Shown: positions 18,367 to 29,200, counted from the first letter of the stretch. The stretch is DNA of 64,000 nucleotides from Paragemmobacter kunshanensis (GCF_011059185.1 NZ_JAALFE010000001.1:401532-465531); one strand, 5' to 3'. Notes: generated by a model not told the origin, from the letters alone. Numbers and translations are program-made.

Positions 18367-19823
18367 CCGGGCCGCGCATCCTTGCCCTTGATCAGGGCAC
18401 AAGCAACACAAAGGCGCTGCTGATCAACGGATCCGGCCATGTGATCGCCCGCGCCTCGGTGCCGCTGAGGACGGACTATCCGCAGCCGGGCTGGGCCGAA
18501 CAATCCGCGACGGAGATCTGGACGTCGGTGCAGGCGGCGATTGCCGAGGTCATGTCCCGCGGAGGGACTGCGCCGGTCGATGCGATCGCCATCGCGAACC
18601 AGCGCGAAACGCTTGTGCTGTGGGACAGCCAGACCGGCCAGCCCATCGCCCCCGCGATGATCTGGCAATGCCGCCGGACGGCTGCGGACTGTGCAGCCCT
18701 GATTGCGGCAGGCCATGACGCGCAGGTGATCGCGGCCACCGGCCTTGGGATCAATCCGTTGTTCCCAGCCTCGAAGCTTGGCTGGGCGATGCGGAACCTG
18801 CCTGAGGTGGCGGCGCTTCTGGCCAAGGGGCGGCTGCGCGCCGGAACCGTGGACAGCTGGCTGCTGTGGAACCTGACCGCGGGCCGGACCTTTGCAACCG
18901 ATCATTCCAATGCCAGCCGGACCCAGCTTTTCGATACGGCGCGCCTTGCCTTCAGCCCGGAGCTTGCAGACCTGTTCGGAGCCTCCGTCGATTGCCTGCC
19001 GCAGGCCCTGCCATCCGACAGCCATTTCGGGGACACGGCAGAGGGGACCACGGCGCTTGGGTCAGGCATACCGATCCGGGCGATGATGGGCGACAGCCAT
19101 GCCGCGCTTTACGGCCATGGCATCCGCAAGCCCGGCGGCGTGAAGGCCACCTACGGGACGGGATCATCGCTGATGACCCTGACACCCGTCCGCAAGACCC
19201 CGGCCAACGGAATATCGGGGACCATCGCCTGGACGGATCGGGCGGGCACGGCCTTTGCCCTTGAGGGCAACATCACGGTTTCCGCTCAGGCCGCCGCCTT
19301 TGCCGCGCGGCTGCTGGGCCTTCCGGATGCGGCGGCATTGTCTGCACTGGCGCAGACCGTGCCGGATGCCGGGGGCGTGACCTTCGTGCCGGCACTTGCC
19401 GGGCTTGGCGCGCCGCATTGGCACGATGGCGCGCGCGGCACCATCGGTGGCATGACGCATGGCACAGGGCCCGCGCATCTGGCCCGCGCCACGATAGATG
19501 CCATCGCCCATCAGATCGCGGATGTGTTCGAAGCGATGCAGGCAGAGATCGGCCAGCCGCTTGGCGCCCTTTGCGCCGATGGTGGCGCATCGGGGAACCG
19601 GTTCCTGATGCAGGTTCAGGCCGACCTGATCGACAGGCCTGTCCTTTCCGCCCGGGTCGAGGAAATCGGCGCAATCGGGGTTGCCGGAATGGCGCTTGCG
19701 GCCATGGGCTGCCCCGATCTGCCCGCGTTCGAAAGCGAGCGGTTTGTGCCGTGCCTCGCATTGGCAGACCGGCAGGCAGCGCGGCGACGCTGGGCCGGGG
19801 CGATCCGTCAGGCCATGGTCTGA
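18363..19823 (+). CDS. FGGY-family carbohydrate kinase
   Basis: A 486-residue FGGY kinase of the actin/hexokinase fold. Phosphate-1 motif LALDQGTSNTKALLI at residues 7-21, an NQRETLVLWD segment resembling glycerol kinase, the catalytic-Asp region MMGDSHAALYGHG, GTGSSLM, the adenosine region GMTHGTGPAHLARATIDAIA and CADGGASGNRFLMQVQADL are all present. It would phosphorylate the ketose made by the upstream isomerase; D-apulose is the candidate, with glycerol or erythrulose kinase as alternatives. It closes the operon. I see no terminator in the 117 bases before the next gene, which instead contain a CtrA-type site. Confidence 0.9.
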   Translation: MTGPRILALDQGTSNTKALLINGSGHVIARASVPLRTDYPQPGWAEQSATEIWTSVQAAIAEVMSRGGTAPVDAIAIANQRETLVLWDSQTGQPIAPAMIWQCRRTAADCAALIAAGHDAQVIAATGLGINPLFPASKLGWAMRNLPEVAALLAKGRLRAGTVDSWLLWNLTAGRTFATDHSNASRTQLFDTARLAFSPELADLFGASVDCLPQALPSDSHFGDTAEGTTALGSGIPIRAMMGDSHAALYGHGIRKPGGVKATYGTGSSLMTLTPVRKTPANGISGTIAWTDRAGTAFALEGNITVSAQAAAFAARLLGLPDAAALSALAQTVPDAGGVTFVPALAGLGAPHWHDGARGTIGGMTHGTGPAHLARATIDAIAHQIADVFEAMQAEIGQPLGALCADGGASGNRFLMQVQADLIDRPVLSARVEEIGAIGVAGMALAAMGCPDLPAFESERFVPCLALADRQAARRRWAGAIRQAMV

Positions 19824-19879
19824 CTTCGCTGCATTGCGTGCAAACCGTCCGGTCATGGACCAGAAGCGGAGCCGCAATA

Positions 19880-19894
19880 TTAACTAATTGTTAA
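19880..19894 (+). promoter_or_regulatory. perfect TTAA-N7-TTAA CtrA-type binding site
   Basis: TTAA (19880-19883), seven bases, TTAA (19891-19894) match the full alphaproteobacterial CtrA box. It lies 46 bases before the chosen start of the DivL-like PAS gene, at a distance suited to a -35-overlapping activator site. In DNA this GC-rich such a match is unlikely to be common by chance. Confidence 0.6.
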
Positions 19895-19940
19895 GGATGA
19901 TCACGCTAGGGTTGAGTTGCACCAACCTGGCGGAACGCAT

Positions 19941-21128
19941 TTGACAATCTGGAACTGGCTAGAATTTCTGGCCCTTGCTCTTCTTGGGGCGTCATTGGGG
20001 ATGGCCCTTTTGTCTGCCTTTCCCGGAAGCGGGGCACGCAGGATGGCAGATGCCAGACGGCAGGCCGAGCAGGCCGCCGAGCAGGCCCCCCTGCCGATTT
20101 GGCGGCTGGATGCTCCGGGGCGGGTGACCTGGTCGAATGCCGCCTTCCGGAACCTTCTGGAGGGGGATGCCGACAAGGCAGCCCTTGCCACGCCCGGGCG
20201 ATTCCAGATCATGCAAAACGGCAAGCCACGCTGGTTTACCCTTGCCATTCATGGGGGGACCGGACTGGCCTATCCCATCGACGACCTGATCGAGGCCGAG
20301 GCCAGCCTGCGCGACATGGTGCAATCCATGGCGCGCACCTTTGCGCAACTGCCCACGGGTCTTGCGATCTTCGACAAGTCGCGGCACCTGCAAAGCTTCA
20401 ACCCGGCGCTGGCCGATCTGACGGGGTTGCCGCCCGCCTTCCTGTCGCGCCGCCCCAGCCTGCTTGCCATGTTGGATGCGATGAGGGACCGGAGCATGGT
20501 GCCCGAACCGAAGGACTGGAAAAGCTGGCGACGCCAGATCGCAGACATGGAGCGTGCCGCCGCCAGCAGCCAGTTCGACGAAACCTGGGCACTGCCAGGG
20601 GGACAAACCTATCGCGTGACGGGCCGCCGCCATATCGACGGTGGGCTTGCACTGATGATCAACGACATCTCGACCGAGATCATCCGCAATCGCCGCTTTC
20701 GGGCCGATCTGGACCTTTGCCAGGCCGTGATCGACCGGATGGAGGAAGGTATTGCGGTGTTTTCCATCACCGGCCAGCTTGTGCTTTCGAACGCGGCCTA
20801 TGCCGCGCTCTGGGGGCATGATCCCGGCACGCGCATGGTTGCCGTTTCCGTTTCCACGCTGCTGTCGCAGTGGAAGGCAGGATCTGCGCCGACAAACCTG
20901 TGGACCGAAGCCGAGGATTACTTCGCCACCCTGGAAAGCCGCCTGCCCTGGCAGGCAGAAGCGCGACTTCTGGACGGACGGCTGATCACCTGCCGCTTTG
21001 CCCCGCTGACCGATGGCGCAGTGCTGGTGGGATTTCAGCCGGTCATCAGCGCTGGCCTGCCACGGGCCATCAGCGCCCCGCCCGATGATGCGGACCCTTC
21101 GGCTTGCGGTGGCGTTGCAGGGCGGTAA
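19941..21128 (+). CDS. divL: membrane-anchored triple-PAS protein, candidate kinase-less DivL
   Basis: A 395-residue protein with one N-terminal membrane helix (about residues 5-25), a short Ala/Gln-rich coil, then three PAS-like units (roughly 50-107, 135-244 and 260-367; for example FAQLPTGLAIFDKSRHLQSF and MEEGIAVFSITGQLVLSN). No histidine-kinase or other output domain follows. In Alphaproteobacteria divL commonly precedes tsaE, and in Rhodobacter a PAS-domain DivL acts on the CckA-ChpT-CtrA relay; both the position and the upstream CtrA box support this name. The start is TTG at 19941 after GGCGGA; another TTG at 19917 is possible. Confidence 0.65.
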   Translation: MTIWNWLEFLALALLGASLGMALLSAFPGSGARRMADARRQAEQAAEQAPLPIWRLDAPGRVTWSNAAFRNLLEGDADKAALATPGRFQIMQNGKPRWFTLAIHGGTGLAYPIDDLIEAEASLRDMVQSMARTFAQLPTGLAIFDKSRHLQSFNPALADLTGLPPAFLSRRPSLLAMLDAMRDRSMVPEPKDWKSWRRQIADMERAAASSQFDETWALPGGQTYRVTGRRHIDGGLALMINDISTEIIRNRRFRADLDLCQAVIDRMEEGIAVFSITGQLVLSNAAYAALWGHDPGTRMVAVSVSTLLSQWKAGSAPTNLWTEAEDYFATLESRLPWQAEARLLDGRLITCRFAPLTDGAVLVGFQPVISAGLPRAISAPPDDADPSACGGVAGR

Positions 21129-21138
21129 GACTGTCGGC

Positions 21139-21615
21139 ATGACCGATGCGCCGTTGCCTGATCCCGAATTCCTTCTGAAGGATGATGCCGCCACCGCGGC
21201 CCTGGGGGCGTTTCTGGCACCGCGCCTTGCCGCCGGGGATTGCCTGCTGCTGGAAGGGCCGATCGGGGCAGGGAAATCGCATCTGGCCCGCGCGCTGATC
21301 CGGGAAAGGCTTGGCCGTTTCGAAGATATCCCCTCGCCCACCTTCACCCTGGTGCAGACCTATGATGCCGGAGATGTCGAGATCTGGCATGCGGATCTTT
21401 ATCGTCTGACACACCCGGACGAGGTTCTGGAACTTGGGCTTGAGGATGCCTTTTCAAAGGCGATCTGCCTTGTGGAATGGCCGGACAGATTGGGCGCGCA
21501 TTTGCCGCAAGGCGCCCTTCGCCTGCGGCTTGCGGTCGATGGGGACGGGCGGCGCGTTGCGATCAGCGGCGGCCGGGCGGACCTGAGGGCCGCGATTGCA
21601 GGATTTGCGCCATGA
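21139..21615 (+). CDS. tsaE: tRNA threonylcarbamoyladenosine biosynthesis ATPase TsaE
   Basis: A 158-residue P-loop ATPase required with TsaB and TsaD for t6A37 formation. Walker A is GPIGAGKSHLARAL; family-specific PSPTFTLVQTYDAG, HADLYRL and LVEWPDRLG follow in order. The start at 21139 lies 10 bases after the PAS gene and begins with a normal short leader; longer in-frame starts run into the PAS gene. Its stop overlaps the next start as ATGA. It begins the closely coupled run tsaE-amgK-murU-addB-addA. Confidence 0.96.
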   Translation: MTDAPLPDPEFLLKDDAATAALGAFLAPRLAAGDCLLLEGPIGAGKSHLARALIRERLGRFEDIPSPTFTLVQTYDAGDVEIWHADLYRLTHPDEVLELGLEDAFSKAICLVEWPDRLGAHLPQGALRLRLAVDGDGRRVAISGGRADLRAAIAGFAP

Positions 21616-22628
21616 GCGGCAGGCAGGCGCTTTCCACCGCTTTTCTTGCCCGCGCCGGATGGGGCGGTGCCGAGCGGCGCTTTCTTGCGGGGGATGCCTC
21701 GGACCGAAGCTATGATCGCCTGACGCGGCCGGACCGCAGCGCCGTTCTGATGGATGCGCCCCCGGGAAAGGGGGACGACCCCCGCGCCTTTGCCCGCATC
21801 GCACATCATCTTGCCGGGCTGGGCCTTTCGCCGCCCGCCATCCTGGCCGAGGATTTCGATCACGGCTTCCTTTTGCTTGAGGATCTTGGCGATGATCTCT
21901 TTGCCCGCCTGATCGCGAGGGATCCGGCCATGGAAGCCCCGCTTTATGCCGCGGCAACGGATGTGCTTGTCCGGCTGCAGGCGCATGAGGCCCCGGCGGG
22001 CCTGCCGGATCTTTCGGCCGCCGACTGGGCCGAGGGCGCGGCCTATGCGCTTGACTGGTATGCCTTTGCTGCCACCGGGCAGAGCCCGGACCCTGCGGAT
22101 TTCATCGCGACCCTGACAGGGCTGATCCGGACCTTTGCAGACGGCCCGCGCATCATGATTCTGCGTGACTACCATGCCGAAAACCTGCTCTGGCTGCCGG
22201 ATCGAGTCGGAGTGGCGCGGGTGGGCCTGCTGGATTTCCAACTCGCCCAGATGGGGCAGCCAGGATATGATCTGGTCTCGCTGCTGCAGGACGCGCGACG
22301 CGATGTATCCGCCCCGGTCGAGGCGGCGATGATCGCCCGTTTCTGTGCCGCAGGCGGGGTGAATCCCGGCGATTTCGCCGCCGCCTATGCCACGCTTGGT
22401 GCCCAGCGCGCGCTTCGGATCATAGGCATCTTCGCGCGGCTCTGCCTGAAGGCGGGAAAACCCGGCTATCTTGCCTTGCTTCCCCGTGTCTGGTCGCAGC
22501 TTTGGCGGAATCTGGACCATCCGGCACTGTCGGCCCTTGCGGCGATCTGCAGGGATCACCTGCCCGCACCAAGCCCCGAAATGCTTGAAAGGATCGGCGC
22601 GCAATGCGGCCTTCATCCCCACCGCTGA
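21612..22628 (+). CDS. amgK: N-acetylmuramate/N-acetylglucosamine anomeric kinase AmgK
   Basis: A 338-residue aminoglycoside-phosphotransferase-fold kinase that makes MurNAc alpha-1-phosphate in the peptidoglycan-recycling shunt that bypasses de novo UDP-MurNAc synthesis. Visible elements are FLAGDASDRSYDRL, LLLEDLGDDLF (hinge), the catalytic loop ILRDYHAENLLWL and the metal-binding LLDFQLAQMG. The length and the direct coupling to a MurU-like nucleotidyltransferase strongly support the assignment. Start and stop overlap the flanking genes. Confidence 0.9.
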   Translation: MSGRQALSTAFLARAGWGGAERRFLAGDASDRSYDRLTRPDRSAVLMDAPPGKGDDPRAFARIAHHLAGLGLSPPAILAEDFDHGFLLLEDLGDDLFARLIARDPAMEAPLYAAATDVLVRLQAHEAPAGLPDLSAADWAEGAAYALDWYAFAATGQSPDPADFIATLTGLIRTFADGPRIMILRDYHAENLLWLPDRVGVARVGLLDFQLAQMGQPGYDLVSLLQDARRDVSAPVEAAMIARFCAAGGVNPGDFAAAYATLGAQRALRIIGIFARLCLKAGKPGYLALLPRVWSQLWRNLDHPALSALAAICRDHLPAPSPEMLERIGAQCGLHPHR

Positions 22629-23302
22629 TGCTTTTTGCCGCGGGCCTCGGCACGCGGATGGGCGCGCTGACGGCGGATTGCCCCAAGCCGCTGATCCGCG
22701 TGGCGGGAAGGCCGCTGATCGACCATGCCCTGGCGCTGGCCGACGGGGCAGGCGTCACCCGCATCGTGGCGAATACCCACTACCTCGCCCCGCGGATGGA
22801 AGCACATCTCGCCCCGCGCGGCGTGGCGATTTCCCGGGAATCCCCACGCATCCTGGAAACCGGGGGCGGGCTGAAGGCTGCCCTGCCGCTGCTGGGATCG
22901 GATCCCGTCCTGACGCTGAACACCGATGCCGTCTGGACGGGGGCCAATGCCCTGACCCAACTGATCGAAGGATGGGACGGCGCGCGCATGGACGGGCTGC
23001 TGCTGCTGCTGCCCGCAGCAAAGGCCACGGGTCATGGCGGCACGGGCGATTTCGTGATGCGGCCGGATGGCCGTCTGGACCGAGCCAGGGGTGCCGCGGG
23101 ATTTGTGTATCTGGGCGCGCAGATTCTGCGGACGGGGGCGCTTGCCGATATCAGCGATGAGGTCTTCTCGCTGAACCTTCTGTGGGACAGGATGATTGCC
23201 GAGGGGCGGCTCCATGGCCTGATCCATGACGGGGGCTGGTGCGATGTGGGGCGGCCCGAAGGGATTGTGCTGGCCGAGAACCTGCTTGGGGGCGCAGCGT
23301 GA
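22604..23302 (+). CDS. murU: N-acetylmuramate alpha-1-phosphate uridylyltransferase MurU
   Basis: A 232-residue nucleotidyltransferase that converts MurNAc 1-phosphate to UDP-MurNAc, completing the recycling route begun by AmgK. The N-terminal LFAAGLGTRMGALTADCPKP is the pyrophosphorylase signature; LNTDAVW carries the metal-binding Asp, and ETGGGLKAAL and GWCDVGRPEG follow. The start at 22604 gives the usual short lead before the signature and overlaps amgK by 25 bases; an ATG at 22628 overlapping the amgK stop is the alternative. The stop overlaps the GTG start of addB. Confidence 0.9.
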   Translation: MRPSSPPLMLFAAGLGTRMGALTADCPKPLIRVAGRPLIDHALALADGAGVTRIVANTHYLAPRMEAHLAPRGVAISRESPRILETGGGLKAALPLLGSDPVLTLNTDAVWTGANALTQLIEGWDGARMDGLLLLLPAAKATGHGGTGDFVMRPDGRLDRARGAAGFVYLGAQILRTGALADISDEVFSLNLLWDRMIAEGRLHGLIHDGGWCDVGRPEGIVLAENLLGGAA

Positions 23303-26259
23303 TCTTCCGTGAACCCGGCCCGCGCGTCTTTCACTTGCCACCCGGCGTCGATTTCGCGCCGGCCCTTGTGGCCGGGCTGCGTGCCCGCCTCGCCCCCCAC
23401 CCGCCAGAGGCGATGGCGGGCGTTACGCTGTTCCTGAATACCAACAGGATGCGCCGCCGCGTGATCGACGCCTTCTGTGCTGATGGGCCGGGCTTTCTTC
23501 CCCGGCTGCGCGTCCTGACCGATATCTCTGAAGGCATGGCCCTGCCGGGCCTGCCCAGCGCCGTATCGCCCCTGCGCCGACGGCTGGAACTGTCGCAACT
23601 CATCGCGCGATTGCTGGATGCACAACCCGACCTTGCACCCCGCGCAGCGATTTTCGATCTGGCGGACAGTCTTGCCGGGCTGATGGACGAAATGCAGGGG
23701 GAAGGCGTTTCACCAGAGATCATCGGCGCGCTGGATGTTTCGGATCATTCCGCCCATTGGGCCCGCACGCGGGCCTTTCTTTCGATTGTCGCACCCTATT
23801 TCTCGGGCGAAGGCGCGCCGGATTCAGAGACGCGGCAGCGCCTTGCCGTGAGCCGCATTGCCGCGCTCTGGCAGGCAGATCCGCCTGAGGGGCCCGTCAT
23901 CGTTGCGGGCTCTACCGGATCACGCGGCACCACGGCGGCCCTGATGCAGGCCGTCGCCGCCCTGCCGCAAGGGGCGCTTGTCCTGCCGGGCCTTGATCCG
24001 GACATGCCGGACTGGGTCTGGGAACGGCTGACCGATGCGATGACGGGCGAGGACCATCCGCAGTTCCGCTTTCGGCGGCTGATGGAACGGCTGGACATCC
24101 CCGCCAGTGCCATCCGCCCCTGGACGGATGCCAAGGCCCCTGCCCCGGCGCGCAATCGCCTGATTTCCCTTTCGCTGCGGCCAGCACCGGTGACGGATCA
24201 ATGGCTGGTCGAAGGGGCAGGACTGCCTGATCTGGCCGAGGCGACCGAGACTGTCACCCTGATCGAGGCACCGACGCCGCGCACCGAAGCCCTGGCCATT
24301 GCTTTGATCCTTCGCCAGGCGGCGGAAGAAGGGACGACCGCCGCGCTGATCAGTCCTGACCGGATGCTGACCCGCCAGGTGACGGCTGCACTGGATCGTT
24401 GGGGGATCCTGCCCGATGACAGCGCGGGGCGCCCGCTTGCCTTGTCTGCCCCCGGGAGACTTTTGCGCCATGTCGCGTCGCTCATGGGGCGCAGGCTGAC
24501 CTCGGACGCCTTGCTTGCCGTGCTGAAGCATCCGCTAGCCTTTTCCGGCGCGGATCGAGGGGATCACCTGCTGTTCACGCGGCTTCTGGAGATGCAGCTT
24601 CGCCGCAAGGGCCCGGCCTTCCCGACTGGGGAAGCCCTGCTGACATGGGCCGCGACGCGCAAGGAAACCGGGCTTTTGCCATGGGCCCAGACCCTTGCCA
24701 CCCTGATCGAACGGGCAGCCGGGATCACGACCGGCACCCTTGCCGATCTGGTAGCGGCCCAATGCGAACTGGCCGAAGCCTTTGCCCGCGGCACGGCAGC
24801 GGAAGGCAGCGGCACCTTGTGGGACAAGGAGGCCGGGGTTGAGGCACGAAAGCTCATGTCCGGCCTCGCGACCGAGGCGGATGCAGGAGGCGTGCTTGCG
24901 CCTGTCGAATACCGCGACTTGTTCGATGCCGTCATTGCGCGGGGAGAGGTGCGGGAAACTGTCGCCGCACATCCCGGAATTCTGATCCTCGGCCCGCGCG
25001 AAGCCCGCGAGCAGGGCGCGGATCTGGTGATCCTTGGGGGGCTGAACGATGGCGCATGGCCTAGACTGCCCGAACCCGACCCGTGGCTGAACCGCCGGAT
25101 GCGCAAGGAAGCCGGGCTTCTTCTGCCGGAGCGGCAGGTTGGCCTTTCGGCCCATGACTATCAGATCGCCTGTGCCGCGCCGCGCGTGGTGCTGACCCGC
25201 GCCCTTCGGGATGCCGAGGCGGAGACTGTCCCCTCGCGCTGGATCAACAGGTTGGTGAACCTGATGGAGGGGTTGCCCGAAAGGCAGGGCCGCCAGGCGC
25301 TTGCCGCCATGCGCGCGCGGGGCCGCCAATGGCTTGCCCTGGCGGCGGCGCTTGAACAGCCCACGCCCGAGATGCAGGCGGATCCAAGGCTGCAACCTGC
25401 GGGCCGTCCGTCACCGCGGCCGCCCCTGACCGCGCGCCCGAAGGAGCTTTCCCTGACGCGCATCAGCCTTCTGATCCGCGACCCCTATGCGATCTACTGC
25501 CGCTATGTCCTTCGGTTGCGGCGGCTTGATCCGCTGCGGCATGAACCCGATGCCGCCCTGCGGGGGCAGATCCTGCACCTGATCCTTGAATCCTTCGTCA
25601 AGGATCGACCTGCTGGCGAGGATCCGGCCGGAGGCAGGGCAAGGTTGCTGGAGACGGCCGCCCGCATTCTTGGGGAACAGGTGCCATGGCCCGCTGCCCG
25701 CGCGCTCTGGCTCTCGCGGCTGGAGCGGGCGGCGGATTTCTTTCTTTCCGTCGACAGCCGGGATGGCGGCACATCGGTTGCCCTGGAAGGCAAGGGGGGT
25801 GTTGCTGTTGCCCCTCTCGACTTTCGGCTTGTCGGCACGCCCGACAGGATCGACCGCCTGCCGGACGGGCGGCTGCACATCATGGATTACAAGACCGGAA
25901 CGCCACCAACGCAGGCCATGCAGAAGGCCTTTGACAAGCAATTGCTTCTGGCCGCTGCGATGGCCGAGCGGGATGCCTTTGCGGGGCTTGAAGGATCCGA
26001 GGTGGCCCGGATCACCTATGTCGGACTCGGATCGAAGCCGAAGGTGGAAGAGACCGAGATCACGCCCCAGATCACGGATGAGGCATGGGAGGGCCTGATC
26101 GCGCTTGTTTCTCATTATGCGCGGCCCGGCGCAGGCTATACCGCCCGGCGGGCCGTTCTGAAGGAGCGGTTCGAAGGCGACTATGACCATCTCTCGCGCC
26201 ATGGCGAGTGGGACACGACCTCGCCACCCAGCCCCGAAACGGTAGGCCCCGACGCATGA
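23299..26259 (+). CDS. addB: double-strand break repair protein AddB
   Basis: A 986-residue subunit of the AddAB helicase-nuclease, the alphaproteobacterial counterpart of RecBCD. The N-terminal two-thirds resemble a degenerate helicase; the C-terminal RecB-like nuclease is visible as RGQILHLILESFVKD, LVGTPDRIDRLPDG and IMDYKTGTPP with the expected Asp and Lys. It starts at GTG 23299 inside the murU stop (GTGA), and its stop overlaps addA. The ATG upstream in frame belongs to murU coding sequence. Confidence 0.95.
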   Translation: MIFREPGPRVFHLPPGVDFAPALVAGLRARLAPHPPEAMAGVTLFLNTNRMRRRVIDAFCADGPGFLPRLRVLTDISEGMALPGLPSAVSPLRRRLELSQLIARLLDAQPDLAPRAAIFDLADSLAGLMDEMQGEGVSPEIIGALDVSDHSAHWARTRAFLSIVAPYFSGEGAPDSETRQRLAVSRIAALWQADPPEGPVIVAGSTGSRGTTAALMQAVAALPQGALVLPGLDPDMPDWVWERLTDAMTGEDHPQFRFRRLMERLDIPASAIRPWTDAKAPAPARNRLISLSLRPAPVTDQWLVEGAGLPDLAEATETVTLIEAPTPRTEALAIALILRQAAEEGTTAALISPDRMLTRQVTAALDRWGILPDDSAGRPLALSAPGRLLRHVASLMGRRLTSDALLAVLKHPLAFSGADRGDHLLFTRLLEMQLRRKGPAFPTGEALLTWAATRKETGLLPWAQTLATLIERAAGITTGTLADLVAAQCELAEAFARGTAAEGSGTLWDKEAGVEARKLMSGLATEADAGGVLAPVEYRDLFDAVIARGEVRETVAAHPGILILGPREAREQGADLVILGGLNDGAWPRLPEPDPWLNRRMRKEAGLLLPERQVGLSAHDYQIACAAPRVVLTRALRDAEAETVPSRWINRLVNLMEGLPERQGRQALAAMRARGRQWLALAAALEQPTPEMQADPRLQPAGRPSPRPPLTARPKELSLTRISLLIRDPYAIYCRYVLRLRRLDPLRHEPDAALRGQILHLILESFVKDRPAGEDPAGGRARLLETAARILGEQVPWPAARALWLSRLERAADFFLSVDSRDGGTSVALEGKGGVAVAPLDFRLVGTPDRIDRLPDGRLHIMDYKTGTPPTQAMQKAFDKQLLLAAAMAERDAFAGLEGSEVARITYVGLGSKPKVEETEITPQITDEAWEGLIALVSHYARPGAGYTARRAVLKERFEGDYDHLSRHGEWDTTSPPSPETVGPDA

Positions 26260-29200
26260 CGAATGCCGCTTCAGAAAGACAGGTGCAGGCCGCCAGCCCC
26301 GTGGCATCGACCTGGTTGTCGGCCAATGCCGGATCCGGCAAGACCCGCGTGCTGACGGATCGCGTGGCGCGCCTTCTTCTGGGTGGGGTGGAGCCGCAGC
26401 ACATCCTGTGCCTGACCTATACCAAGGCTGCCGCGACCGAGATGCAGAACCGGCTGTTCCGCCGTCTTGGCGAATGGGCGATGAAGCCGGACGCGGCCCT
26501 GCGGTCTGCCCTTGCAGAACTGGGCGAGGGCGGGCGGCTGGATGCGGATACGCTGGCCCAGGCCCGCCGCCTGTTCGCGCGCGCCATCGAGACGCCCGGC
26601 GGGCTGCGTATCCAGACCATCCATTCCTTCTGCGCCAGCCTGCTGCGCCGCTTTCCGCTTGAGGCCGGGGTATCCCCGCAATTCGTGGAACTGGATGACC
26701 GAAGCGCCCGCCTGCTGCAGGATGACATCCTTGAGGAACTGGCCGGAGGGCTGGCCCCGGACGTGATCGGTGATGTTGCCCGGGCCTGGACGGGAGAGGA
26801 TTTCGGAACCCTGATCCGGCAGATCACTGCCAGGCGCGCGAAATTCGCAACGCCCCTTTCCCCAGAGGATGCCCGCCGCCTTTTCGGCCTGAAGCCGGAT
26901 GACACTGCAGACAGGTTGCTGGCAGAGGTCTTTCTGGGGGACGAACCGGCCTGGATGCCGGATGTCATTTCTGCGCTGGTGGCCAAGGGTGGCAATGATT
27001 CCAAGGCAGCCGGGAAGCTGGCCCCGCTCGATCTGCTTGATCCGGGGCTAGCCACCTTGTCGGTGCTGGAAGATGTCTTTCTGAACGGAGCAAAGGCCAA
27101 GGAACCCTTTACCGCAAAGATCGGCAGCTTTCCCACCAAGGACACCCGCACGGCCCTTGGTCCGCTTCTTGACCGCCTTGAGAACCTGATGCGCCGGGTC
27201 GAAGCGGCGCGCAGCAAGCGGATTGCGCTGAATGCGATGGAGCGGGCGCTGGTGCTGCATCGCTTTGCCGCTGCCTTCCTGCCGCTTTACGAACAGCGCA
27301 AGGCGCAGCGCGGATGGCTGGATTTCGACGACCTGATCACCCGCGCATCCGGCCTGCTGACCGATCCCACGGTCGCGGCCTGGGTTCTGTTCCGGCTTGA
27401 TGGCGGGATCGACCATATCCTGGTGGACGAAGCACAGGATACCAGCCCGGACCAATGGCGCGTGATCGAAAGCCTGGCTGCCGAATTTACCGCAGGTTCC
27501 GGGGCGCGCGAGGTGGAGAGGACGCTTTTCGTCGTGGGGGACAAGAAGCAATCCATCTATTCCTTCCAGGGCGCGGATGTGGCGGCCTTTGACGAAAAGC
27601 AGGCCGCCTTTCGCGCCAGATTTCAGGCTGTGGAGCGATTCTTCCAGTCGCTGGAACTGGAACATTCCTTCCGCTCGTCGCCCGCGATCCTGCGTGTCGT
27701 GGATGAGACCTTTGGTGATCGCTACCCGGCGGCGCTGGGGGGCAGATCCAGCCATATCGCTTTCTGGGATGACATGCCGGGCAGGGTGGACCTTTGGCCG
27801 TTGGTGGAAAAGGCCGAGTCGGGCGAAGAGGATGACTGGCGCAATCCCGTCGACCTGATCACCGAAGAACATCACACCGCCCGCCTTGCGGCACAGATCG
27901 CCGATGAAATTGCCCGCCTGATCCGCGACGGCATCGCCATCCCTGAAAACGGCTCCTCCCGCGCCGTGCATGCGGGCGATTTCCTGATCCTTGTGCAACG
28001 CCGGTCTGACCTGTTCGCCGAGATCATCCGCGCCTGCAAGGCCCGTGGCCTGCCGATTGCCGGGGCAGACCGGCTGAAGCTGGGGGCAGAGTTGGCGGTG
28101 AAGGATATTTCGGCCCTTCTCGCCTTTCTTGCGACGCCCGAGGATGACCTGTCCCTGGCCGCTGTACTGCGTTCGCCTCTGTGTGGCTGGACCGAGGCAG
28201 AGCTGTTTGCCCTGGCCCATCCGCGAAAGGGCTATCTGTGGGAGGCGCTGCGCGACCAGGCCGCGATCCATGCCTCGACACATGCCATGCTGACCGATCT
28301 GCGCGATCAGGCCGATTATCTGCGGCCCTATGATCTGATCGAGCGCCTGCTGACGCGCCATGACGGCCGCCGCCGCCTGCTGCAAAGGTTGGGGCCAGAG
28401 GCCGAGGATGGCATCGACGAACTGCTGTCGCAGGCACTGGCCTATGAACGGACGGACATACCCAGCCTGACCGGCTTTCTGGTCTGGCTTGCGACCGACG
28501 AGGTCGAGGTGAAGCGCCAGATGGACAGTGAAGGCCATCGGATCCGCGTGATGACGGTGCATGGCGCAAAGGGCCTGGAGGCCCCCATCGTGATCCTGCC
28601 CGATACCTGCGACACCACCCCCCGCGACAGGGATGAGGTGGTCGAGATCGAAGCTCTGTCCGACCAGATCGTTCCTGTCTGGCGCACCCCCGCCGAGGAA
28701 AGCCCGGCCGGCATCGCCGCTGCCCGCGCCCGCCGCAAGGAACGCGACGCGGAGGAGCGCCTTCGCCTGCTGTATGTCGCCCTGACACGGGCGCGGTCCT
28801 GGCTGATCGTCTGCGGCGCGGGCGAGGCACGGCAGGAACAATCCTGGTATCGCATGGTTGCGCAGGGGATCGAGGCTGCCGGGGCCGAAGCGCTGCCCGG
28901 CGGCCGCCTGCGGCATGCCTATGGGGCCTGGCCTGATCCGAAGCCAGGTCTGGTTCAGGCCGACAGCCTGCCACCTTTGCCCGGCTGGGCAGTTCAGCCC
29001 GCTGAGCAACCGCCCCGCCCGCCACAACCCTTGTCACCCTCGGATCTTGGAGGGGCCAAGGCATTGCCTGGCGAAGGGCTGGACGAAGAGGCCGCGAAGG
29101 CACGCGGCACGGCGTTGCATCTGCTTCTGGAACATCTTCCGGGTGCCGACGTCGCCGATCATCCGGCGCTTGCCGCGACCCTGATCCCGGATCCTGAAAC

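Noticed and set aside
27048..29027. A 659-codon minus-strand frame inside addA
   Set aside because: addA motifs II to VI lie on the plus strand over the same bases.
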